The notes beneath the pieces are model-generated. The model saw nothing but the letters and a program-made list of their open reading frames with translations, did no database searches and was not told where the DNA came from. 7,828 nt of DNA from Caldifarciminota bacterium. GTDB lineage: Bacteria > Hydrothermota > UBA3073 > NMUJ01. The DNA lies in contig JAGGUB010000055.1 of assembly GCA_021158725.1 (NCBI GenBank), positions 1 through 7,828 on the forward strand. The letters run 5' to 3'. Of this stretch, positions 1-6,437 are shown piece by piece; the stretch's first letter is position 1; every line of letters starts with the position of its first letter. The translations under genes were made by a program, and so were the position numbers.

Positions 1-10
1 AAATGGGTTA

Positions 11-52
11 CATTTTGCATTTTTCATTTTGCAATCTGCATTTTTCAATCCG
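11..52. repeat. Degenerate 7-bp tandem repeat (about six copies)
   Basis: Read from position 11 in steps of seven, the plus strand gives CATTTTG, CATTTTT, CATTTTG, CAATCTG, CATTTTT and CAATCCG. Five of the six keep at least five of the seven bases of CATTTTG. The last is the most diverged, and the next two steps (CGTTGAG, CGATTGC) keep little beyond the leading C. The tract starts about 20 bp past the stop codon of the minus-strand operon. In that transcript it would read as A-rich CAAAATG-like units, so it is not the U-run of an intrinsic terminator. No function can be assigned. The rest of bases 1-72 shows no gene. Confidence 0.6.
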
Positions 53-72
53 CGTTGAGCGATTGCGCTTAG

Positions 73-3000
73 CTATCGGATGATGGCTAATTTGCCAATC
101 TTTTCTTTACCGTCGGGTGTCACTATCTGGTAGATGTAGAGGCCGCTGACCACTTCTTGACCCTCGTTTGTTAACATATCCCAGTACGTGGCACCTGCTT
201 CGGGGGCTTCAGCTTCGTAGTCGATCTCTCTAATTAGTAAGCCGGCGGTGTTGAAGATCCTGATCTTACAGCGTGATGGTAGCCCAAAGAACCATACCTT
301 ATGCTCGTAGCGGGTGGCATCCCATGGTGCACGTATGTAATAGGGGTTGGGTACCACATACACGCTGTCGAGTGAGTAATCGGGTTTCGGCCTGTATGGG
401 TAGGTCACAATACGGAATACGTCGTCAGTGGTTAGCTTTTTGAGCGTTTTTACGTAGAATATGTCACCAGGTTCGGGGGGATGAGGTTCCCCGGTTGTGG
501 GTTCGTGTAACGTGAAGTACCCCATGAGTTGACCATCGGGTGAAAATATACGAAGGTATTCACCTGGCTCCCATATCGTATCGTGGTCGAGGTCACGTAG
601 CCAGAACTCGGTAAATGTATCGAGGGTGACGTTCCAGATATATAGATATGCTGGGAAGCCATGATATCCATAGCATACGGTGTCGGTGAACCTTATCTCG
701 TAATCGTAAGGGGTGAACTCCCTCTGTGAGGTGTATCGGATTTCGTAATTGGAGTCACCTTCTCTCCAGTAGCTGGTGGAACTGTCGATCACGTACTCGG
801 AATCGGGGTAGTTTTCTTCCATAAAGATAAACTCCAGTATGTAGCCTTGCAGTTCCTTGAATAACTCAAGATAGTAGGGGTCCATTTTCGTCAATTCAAT
901 GGAATCATACAATAGGCTATCGGATTGCCAGATCTGTGCGTAATCGGGGCCATCGGTACCTGTAAACTTTATGGTTAACGTGCATGCGGGTACGATGCCG
1001 GGGTTGGTGATGATCACATCACCTGTGTAGCTACAGATACCGGTGGTATGCTCTATATCGCCACGTGCTTGCTCGTAATCGGCGGCCAACTTGGCGTAGG
1101 GGATAACCCAGTAGGTTTTGCCGGTTTTACCACTTTCGAGTGAACCCACCCCATACGTAGGTAATGGTCGCGAATATGAAGTAACCGTGTAGTAGTATGT
1201 GATGCCAGGGGTTAGACCCTCGTCTATGAAATAATGGCGTAAACCGGTTTGGGGGCCAATCTCTTCGCTACGATATACGTCGATGATGAACTCCTCACCT
1301 GCTTGTGGGCTGACGGGGTTGCTTACACCGGGAGAGAATTCGCCATCTTTTATCGCAAATATCATGCTATCGATTAGTATCCATGCACCTGATATGTAGC
1401 CAGGATATGTGTCGTAGGTTCTCAACCTTATCGTATCGCGGATGATGGCGAACCCGTCACCTATGCTGGGGGTGGGATTGTACTCGTAAAATGTGAGCTC
1501 ACCATCGGTAACCTTAGCGATGATTATGTCGTTGTTTGTGATGAACCGTACCTTATATGAGCCGGCGGGTGTGACCACATCACCGGTATGGGTTCTAAGG
1601 AACCGTACGAACCTGGCAGTAGCTGTGGATACACCAGCTGTGTGGGTGATTATTACCGTGTCGGGTGTACGTGTATCAGGTAGATCGTACTCGGCGATCA
1701 ATTCCCAATCCTCTGGTAACCCGGTGAGGCTACGATATACGCGGTAGCCTTCGAACGTCTTCAACCCCGTCATCGGACATACATAATGTTCGGCACGATC
1801 GTCCCATGAGATGTAAGCTTTGCATTCACCAGGTACTACAACGACTTGTGGTGATGGTGGGGGTGCAAACCCCATATAGCCAGTGTTGAACTGCTTGATA
1901 GCGTATTGGGCGTGTTCACAGAGCTCTTCGTAGGTGAGTCCGACCACAACAGCTACGGTGAATGAGATCTCCTCACCCGGCATAAGTACGGGGTATGGGC
2001 CTGAAACCGATAGCTGTCGTACATCCATGGGTGAAGTGTATGTCATGAACGATGTATCGGTCATCATCTGATATTTTATCGAATCTGTAGCATCGTCGTC
2101 GATGATATCACCATGTAGCCAGGTAAGGAAGCCGGTCATCCCTATATCGCCAGGGGTTTCGACCATCACACATCCTACATAACCGGCGGGTGTTTTCCAA
2201 CCAGGTTCTTGTGCATCGCTATCATACGTGTAGCCGAGGTTGAGCTCACGATTGTAGCCGATCATGTCGTCCCATGCACCTTGGGGTTCGGAGTTTTCGC
2301 TACCTACGTCGTTGTCCATGAAGTAACCCACATAGACGTTTTTGAGCGGAAAATCGTTCATATTGCGTATCTTGTAGCTGAAATACACATAATCGTCGTT
2401 GTATTCGTAGTTCCACGAGTAGGTACGTTGTTCGATACGGATGCCGAGCCCATGTACATCGTATGGGCCTGCATCACGTATCCATAGGACTGTGGCTTCG
2501 TCGGGTGGGATCCAATCACCAGCTACGGCGTAGGTTTCTTGCATCGCTACTATATCGCCACGTGAGGGGTCGACTTCGGTGCCAGGTGGCCGCCGTACGT
2601 TTATGGATGTATCTGCAAACGGCCATAGTGCTTGGTAAGAGGCTTGTGACATGCCGGGTTGCACGAATAGGTAGTCGCCTTCACCTTCGTAACCGTAACC
2701 TTTTGGTATACGCATGTCGCTGAAGTATAGGCCTAAACCGCTGAAGTCTTTACCGGCAAGATCTTCAGCTTCGGGTACGGACATGGCACCTAAGTCCGAG
2801 TAGTAACAGCCCTTGCTGACACGGGGTTGCCAGATGGTATCACCATCCTCTATTATGGGGTAGAGGGCGCCTACCCATATGCCGGAGGCCCAGATGTAGT
2901 ATTGACCGGAACCTGCGGGGTATTCGCCGTTTAACCCCCACAAGCTGCGATCGAGTGCACCCCATGGGAAAGTGCCATCATAGTATTGCCAATCCGGTGG

Positions 3001-3234
3001 ACGACCAAATATGCCACCTTGTAGGGTGTTGCTGATACAGAGGTCACGTAGCAACCCTATGCCAGCCCAGGCGACTATCCACCAGTCGGCTGGCCTGTCC
3101 GAGACTTCGCCTTTGAAGCTGGGATGTGGTTGATATGGGTTTTGCCAGGGGAAGTAATCTGAATTATCCAAACGTGCGAGTAACGAACCAGGTATGATGA
3201 CCAACATAATGGATATTATGATAAAAGCACGCAT
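73..3234 (-). CDS. Large secreted beta-rich protein with split Fn3-like domain and C-terminal FlgD-like/type A sorting-like domain
   Basis: A 1053-residue exported protein of unknown exact role. Residues 1-20 are a signal peptide (MRA, then a hydrophobic Ile/Leu/Val core, ending GSLLA before RLDN). There is no Cys at the expected cleavage site, so it is not a lipoprotein. Residues ~25-450 are Trp/Tyr/Gly-rich with no family I recognise. Residues ~458-517 (ending in an EGYRVYRS-type strand) and ~664-690 (ITYYYTVTSYSR) look like two halves of one fibronectin type III domain, separated by ~145 residues of beta-rich insert. Residues ~955-1053 start at VYVVPNPYY and contain IRIFNTAGLLIREI, then GLYIYQIVTPDGKEKIGKLAIIR-like strands. 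This is the layout of FlgD Ig-like and type IX secretion type A sorting domains. The start has GGAGG four bases upstream, directly behind the receptor's stop codon. By family habit it is surface-attached or outer-membrane-associated; the link to the receptor is inferred from gene order. Export by a type IX system cannot be shown here, since no por/gld gene is present. Confidence 0.9.
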   Translation of the reverse strand: MRAFIIISIMLVIIPGSLLARLDNSDYFPWQNPYQPHPSFKGEVSDRPADWWIVAWAGIGLLRDLCISNTLQGGIFGRPPDWQYYDGTFPWGALDRSLWGLNGEYPAGSGQYYIWASGIWVGALYPIIEDGDTIWQPRVSKGCYYSDLGAMSVPEAEDLAGKDFSGLGLYFSDMRIPKGYGYEGEGDYLFVQPGMSQASYQALWPFADTSINVRRPPGTEVDPSRGDIVAMQETYAVAGDWIPPDEATVLWIRDAGPYDVHGLGIRIEQRTYSWNYEYNDDYVYFSYKIRNMNDFPLKNVYVGYFMDNDVGSENSEPQGAWDDMIGYNRELNLGYTYDSDAQEPGWKTPAGYVGCVMVETPGDIGMTGFLTWLHGDIIDDDATDSIKYQMMTDTSFMTYTSPMDVRQLSVSGPYPVLMPGEEISFTVAVVVGLTYEELCEHAQYAIKQFNTGYMGFAPPPSPQVVVVPGECKAYISWDDRAEHYVCPMTGLKTFEGYRVYRSLTGLPEDWELIAEYDLPDTRTPDTVIITHTAGVSTATARFVRFLRTHTGDVVTPAGSYKVRFITNNDIIIAKVTDGELTFYEYNPTPSIGDGFAIIRDTIRLRTYDTYPGYISGAWILIDSMIFAIKDGEFSPGVSNPVSPQAGEEFIIDVYRSEEIGPQTGLRHYFIDEGLTPGITYYYTVTSYSRPLPTYGVGSLESGKTGKTYWVIPYAKLAADYEQARGDIEHTTGICSYTGDVIITNPGIVPACTLTIKFTGTDGPDYAQIWQSDSLLYDSIELTKMDPYYLELFKELQGYILEFIFMEENYPDSEYVIDSSTSYWREGDSNYEIRYTSQREFTPYDYEIRFTDTVCYGYHGFPAYLYIWNVTLDTFTEFWLRDLDHDTIWEPGEYLRIFSPDGQLMGYFTLHEPTTGEPHPPEPGDIFYVKTLKKLTTDDVFRIVTYPYRPKPDYSLDSVYVVPNPYYIRAPWDATRYEHKVWFFGLPSRCKIRIFNTAGLLIREIDYEAEAPEAGATYWDMLTNEGQEVVSGLYIYQIVTPDGKEKIGKLAIIR

Positions 3235-3238
3235 GATG

Positions 3239-3243
3239 CCTCC
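3239..3243 (-). promoter_or_regulatory. Shine-Dalgarno of the secreted-protein gene, abutting the receptor stop codon
   Basis: On the minus strand the sequence reads TGA-GGAGG-catc-ATG. The receptor's TGA is followed at once by a full GGAGG, a 4-nt spacer and the next start. There is no room for a separate promoter or terminator, so the two genes share a transcript and a terminating ribosome covers the next initiation site. This supports translational coupling and fixes the start at 3234. Confidence 0.85.
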
Positions 3244-6240
3244 TCAGAGGGTTATCTTGATACCTACTCTTATTCGACGTGGTGCATTGAAATGAGCTGG
3301 GTTGGTGACACGTACCTTCCAGTACCTGTATACTTCGTTGTAGAAATCGCGATCGTTATTGTATACACGTGGATCCCATACGGGGGCACAACCGTTATCG
3401 TCAGGTTTACCAGTAGTTGCGTAGACATCTACGGGGTAGCGCCAATCCGGTACGTTACGTATGTCCAAGAATATCGTTAGCGGTAACCTACCCAGGTGTA
3501 ACTCCTTCTGCACGTACATGTCGAGATCCTGTACCGGTGGTAGACGTTTGGAGCCTGGCATACCGGGACGACCTTTCTTATCCATAGGTGTATACGGTAA
3601 ACCTGACGTATACTGATATATTAGGTTGATGTAGAGGTTGGAGAGCGGTTTGATACCGAAGATGGTTGGACCCCAACCTTCTGGTAGCTCCAGCTTGATG
3701 TCCGCCTTTATGGTGTGAGGGGATTCGAACTCCAGCGGGTACTCGGATTTGGGTGGTTCAACACCTGATGCCCTGTACCTGTAGTAGAATTCGCGTGAGG
3801 ATGAGCCTGTACCTTTGGCACTTTGATATGAGTAACCTATTGTACCATAGATTAGTCCGCTACGACGTTTGATGAGTGCTATGTCGATACCTTTGATGAC
3901 GGCATAATCTTCGAGCACATAGATTGTGTAGCTGGCAAGCTTCTTCTTCCAGATGGTGTTGATCTGACGTGATGCGAGTAGGTTTTCGACATCCTTGTGA
4001 TAGAATGTTATACCTAATGCGATGTCGGAGGTAAACGCATACTGGAAGCCGGCTTCGTAGGCGATGGTCTTTTCAGGTGGTAGGTTGGGGTTACCTATGA
4101 GTGGTAAGCCGGAGGTGATGTCAGCTTCGAGGTTCTGATACATTTCACCAAACTCTACTGGTTGTACGAACTGCCCATAATGGGCGTACATCTTGGATCT
4201 ATCAGTCATCGCAAACAGTATACCGAACCGCGGTGATACGTAGATTTTGGGTGTTGCCCAGGCTTTGCCAGCGTCGAGGCTGTCAAGCTTTACGTAGAAT
4301 AAGGATCTGGGGTCAAGGTAATCGATACGGATGCCGGGCTTGAGTACCAAGTCTTCGTATTCGATCTTATCCTGTATGTATGCATCGGCGAGGATTGGAT
4401 TCTTACGGTAATGGTCGAGGTATGGGTTTTTGTTCACGAATTGTATGTTGGTGAGCCGCAGATCGTGCCACATGAGTGAACCGCCGAGCTTAACGAGATG
4501 ATAGTCACCTATCTGTGAGGATATGGAGAATTTGATTATGTACTTGCTGGTGTTACGTTGATGCCATATGGGGTAGAAGTAGTATGCGAATGCGGTACCT
4601 TCGGTGAGCCACCACCAGGGGCCACTATTGTAGCGGATGAGGTACATGTTGCCACTGGGTTCCATCTCGTCCTCGGTGATCTCACCGTTGAGGTAACGGT
4701 GGACGTCCTCGATGTATTGGTTGATGTCAAACCTATGGTATACGAGGGTGGAATCAACTATCATCCATGTGTTTACCTCGTAGTAGCGATCGTTGAGCGC
4801 TTCAACCGCATGTTCGAGCTTCTCGAGTGTATCGTCACCTACCCAGTACCATTTGCCGGTGGATTCATCCCAATACCCGTAATGTTTGATGTTTTCGTAG
4901 TACCACATCCAGGCACGTTCGGCAGACCAGCCGGGTGACCATTCTTGCCACATGGGGTCGTACCAACCTGAATCCACGGCTACGCTGACCCATGGTAACC
5001 GGTAGCCGATGGCTTTCCAGTCGTTGAAATGTTTACCATCCTGTGCGCTTAGCTTGTAATAGGTGTTGAAGTAACCTATGTTGAGCTCGTAGAAGGTTCG
5101 GTTTGATAGCGTATGGGTGATCTTTAAGTTGATACGTGAGTTACCACGTTGATAGAGTGGGGTCTCCTTTAACCAGCTACCCCACATACGGCTATGATCG
5201 TAGGAGTGCCATCGCCGATAACCGGCATCTACACTTAGGATGGAGGTGAACCAGCTGATGGGTTGCCAGAATAGCTTCATGGTACCACTGTAATTATGTA
5301 GGTCGTTGTGTGGCAAGATAGGGGGGTGTTTATCCTGTAGGATACGATCGACGAAGCTATCGAAGTTGTCTTTGGTGAGCTCAAAGCTACCGCGGTCGAT
5401 TAAGTTACCGGAGAAGAAGCAGGTGAGCTTTCTATTCTCACGATGTATGAGCGGTAGACCGAATGCAAGTGAAACCCTATTGTATTTTGTTGAGTAGCGT
5501 GGGATGAATGCATCGGTACGATACTCGAGCGAGAATTCGGGTCTATCTCTACCCTTTTTGGTGATGATGTTAACGATACCGCTCATGGCGTGCCCGTACT
5601 CGGCATCGAATCCACCCGTGTATACCGACATCTCAGCGATAGCGATGTTATCGAGTATGATGCCGGGTTGCATGTTGACGGGGTCGTTGACATTGATGCC
5701 ATCAACTATGTAGGCGACTTCACCGGTACGGCCACCTCTTATGTGTAAGCCACCGGATAGCCCGGCATGGGTTTCGACTGCACCTAACTGGGTGGATACA
5801 ACTTCACGATAGTCGGTGGCGGGCATGCGTTCGATATCTTCACCACGTAAGATGCGTGCGGAGGCGGTGACATCACGTTGTACGATGGGACGTGTGGAGG
5901 TGACAACAATCTCTATGCCTTTGATGGCTTTGGGGGTGAGCACGAAATTGACGACAGTGGTGAGGTCGGCGGATACCTGTACGTTGGTCTTCGTAACTGT
6001 ATGGTATGCGACATGTGAAGCTTTCACCGTGTAGGTGCCGGGAGGGATGTTGATTATCACGTAACGACCGTTTTTGTCGGTAGCTGCTCCGAAGGGGGTG
6101 CCAACCACTATGATGTTGACGTAGGGGATGGGTTTGCCAGTCTCCTTGTCGGTTACTACGCCGGTGATCTTACCGGTGATACCAGCATATAGTGATGAAA
6201 CTATAAAGAGTGACAAAAGGATTAATGCAACAGCTCGCAT
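3244..6240 (-). CDS. TonB-dependent outer-membrane receptor with carboxypeptidase-regulatory-like N-terminal domain
   Basis: A 998-residue outer-membrane beta-barrel receptor that would import an unknown ligand using TonB-ExbBD energy. Residues 1-20 are a signal peptide ending LYAG. Residues ~22-102 form a carboxypeptidase-D regulatory-like beta sandwich (GVVTDKETGKPIPYVNI, then DKNGRYVI.NIPPGTYTV). Residues ~110-114 (EIVVT) resemble a Ton box. Residues ~120-232 are the plug, with HIRGGRTGEVAYIVDG near 166-181 and GFDAEYGHAMSGIVNIITK near 210-229, both classic plug motifs. The remainder is the barrel, ending in an amphipathic strand (RIRVGIKITL) that closes with Leu rather than the usual aromatic residue. 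A long segment at ~405-560 is exceptionally rich in Trp and Tyr and is probably an extracellular loop. I chose the start at 6240 because GGGAGG lies four bases upstream and the signal peptide begins there. An in-frame ATG at 6297 would add 19 residues before the signal peptide and lies upstream of the promoter candidate. Substrate is unknown; the domain order resembles SusC-type and other FCB receptors. Confidence 0.95.
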   Translation of the reverse strand: MRAVALILLSLFIVSSLYAGITGKITGVVTDKETGKPIPYVNIIVVGTPFGAATDKNGRYVIINIPPGTYTVKASHVAYHTVTKTNVQVSADLTTVVNFVLTPKAIKGIEIVVTSTRPIVQRDVTASARILRGEDIERMPATDYREVVSTQLGAVETHAGLSGGLHIRGGRTGEVAYIVDGINVNDPVNMQPGIILDNIAIAEMSVYTGGFDAEYGHAMSGIVNIITKKGRDRPEFSLEYRTDAFIPRYSTKYNRVSLAFGLPLIHRENRKLTCFFSGNLIDRGSFELTKDNFDSFVDRILQDKHPPILPHNDLHNYSGTMKLFWQPISWFTSILSVDAGYRRWHSYDHSRMWGSWLKETPLYQRGNSRINLKITHTLSNRTFYELNIGYFNTYYKLSAQDGKHFNDWKAIGYRLPWVSVAVDSGWYDPMWQEWSPGWSAERAWMWYYENIKHYGYWDESTGKWYWVGDDTLEKLEHAVEALNDRYYEVNTWMIVDSTLVYHRFDINQYIEDVHRYLNGEITEDEMEPSGNMYLIRYNSGPWWWLTEGTAFAYYFYPIWHQRNTSKYIIKFSISSQIGDYHLVKLGGSLMWHDLRLTNIQFVNKNPYLDHYRKNPILADAYIQDKIEYEDLVLKPGIRIDYLDPRSLFYVKLDSLDAGKAWATPKIYVSPRFGILFAMTDRSKMYAHYGQFVQPVEFGEMYQNLEADITSGLPLIGNPNLPPEKTIAYEAGFQYAFTSDIALGITFYHKDVENLLASRQINTIWKKKLASYTIYVLEDYAVIKGIDIALIKRRSGLIYGTIGYSYQSAKGTGSSSREFYYRYRASGVEPPKSEYPLEFESPHTIKADIKLELPEGWGPTIFGIKPLSNLYINLIYQYTSGLPYTPMDKKGRPGMPGSKRLPPVQDLDMYVQKELHLGRLPLTIFLDIRNVPDWRYPVDVYATTGKPDDNGCAPVWDPRVYNNDRDFYNEVYRYWKVRVTNPAHFNAPRRIRVGIKITL

Positions 6241-6244
6241 TTTG

Positions 6245-6250
6245 CCTCCC
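6245..6250 (-). promoter_or_regulatory. Shine-Dalgarno of the TonB-dependent receptor gene
   Basis: Minus strand reads GGGAGG-caaa-ATG. This strong site decides the start at 6240 over the in-frame ATG at 6297 and the one at 6252. The following gene uses the same arrangement (GGAGG, four bases, ATG-CGN-GCT), giving both proteins an MRA N-terminus. Confidence 0.85.
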
Positions 6251-6260
6251 ATTCTGCTAT

Positions 6261-6290
6261 TTAATATTAACTTGTTTGGGGGATAGACAA
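6261..6290 (-). promoter_or_regulatory. Candidate sigma-70-type promoter for the receptor operon
   Basis: On the minus strand TTGTCT (6285-6290, 4 of 6 match to TTGACA) is followed after 18 bp by TATTAA (6261-6266, 4 of 6 match to TATAAT) in an AT-rich stretch. Transcription would begin around 6254, leaving a leader of about 14 nt that just holds the GGGAGG site. The -10 lies in the perfect 10-bp palindrome TTAATATTAA (6261-6270). Match quality is modest; other registers in the same AT tract are possible. Confidence 0.4.
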
Positions 6291-6322
6291 CCTCCAATAA
6301 GGTAGATTAACTACGTTGGTGC

Positions 6323-6350
6323 TTGACTTGATGTCATCATCCCTTATATA
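6323..6350 (+). promoter_or_regulatory. Sigma-70-type promoter for tRNA-Met/tyrS
   Basis: TTGACT (6323-6328, 5 of 6) is followed after 16 bp by TATATA (6345-6350); the overlapping TATATT (6347-6352) with an 18-bp spacer is equally possible. The expected transcription start is 6357-6360, within about three bases of the tRNA 5' end, so the tRNA would carry almost no 5' leader. Since tyrS begins 5 nt after the tRNA, this is also the only evident promoter for tyrS and the following gene. Confidence 0.7.
6329..6339. repeat. Short inverted repeat in the promoter spacer
   Basis: TGATG-t-CATCA is a perfect 5-bp inverted repeat around one base, placed exactly between the -35 and -10 of the tRNA/tyrS promoter. 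The position is where a repressor or a MerR-like activator could act, but 5-bp arms also occur by chance. Role as an operator is a guess. Confidence 0.3.
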
Positions 6351-6359
6351 TTAAGTAAC

Positions 6360-6432
6360 GGCGGCGTAGCTCAGTTGGTAGAGCAGCGGAATCATAATCC
6401 GCGTGTCGGGGGTTCGAGGCCCTCCGCCGCCA
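6360..6432 (+). tRNA. tRNA-Met (anticodon CAU), elongator type
   Basis: A full 73-nt cloverleaf can be drawn by hand. The acceptor stem GGCGGCG (6360-6366) pairs fully with CGCCGCC (6425-6431), followed by discriminator A (6432). The D stem is GCTC/GAGC with an 8-nt loop. The anticodon stem GCGGA/TCCGC (6386-6390, 6398-6402) carries the 7-nt loop ATCATAA, putting CAT at 6393-6395. The variable loop is 5 nt, and the T stem GGGGG/CCCTC (one G-U) holds TTCGAGG. The 3' CCA is not encoded; the next bases are TCC. It is not the initiator: position 1 pairs with 72 (G:C) and the anticodon stem lacks the three G:C pairs next to the loop. A CAU tRNA could also be tRNA-Ile2, read after lysidine modification. 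The GGCGGYG acceptor stem resembles bacterial elongator tRNA-Met, so Met is preferred but not proven. Confidence 0.95.
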
Positions 6433-6437
6433 TCCCC

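Noticed and set aside
11..52. CRISPR array or short-repeat array with spacers.
   Set aside because: Units are 7 bp, contiguous and degenerate, with no spacers.
56..71. Intrinsic terminator for the minus-strand operon just after its stop codon.
   Set aside because: The best hairpin (AGCG-ATTG-CGCT, 58-69) has only four pairs, and in the transcript it is followed by an A-rich tract, not a U-run.
73..3234. SusD-type lipoprotein partner for the receptor.
   Set aside because: The signal peptide has no lipobox cysteine, and the sequence is Fn3/beta-rich with a FlgD-like end, unlike helical SusD.
4558..4938. 126-codon plus-strand open frame inside the receptor gene.
   Set aside because: It lies antisense to a well-supported receptor coding region, has no family-like sequence, and is explained by the codon composition of the gene it shadows.
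6241..6297. Extended receptor start at ATG 6297, adding 19 residues.
   Set aside because: The extension has no signal-peptide character, lies across the promoter candidate, and the strong GGGAGG site serves ATG 6240, where a normal signal peptide begins.
6301..6359. T-box leader controlling tyrS.
   Set aside because: No space exists between promoter and tRNA for a T-box, no T-box consensus is visible, and the element directly before tyrS is a complete tRNA gene.
6393..6398. Internal promoter for tyrS using CATAAT within the tRNA anticodon loop.
   Set aside because: The bases are explained by the anticodon loop and stem, and no -35-like hexamer sits 16-18 bp upstream.
6375..6437. tyrS reading frame extended back to a TTG inside the tRNA.
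   Set aside because: Those 21 codons simply translate the tRNA body; the cloverleaf is perfect and the TyrRS family does not need these residues.
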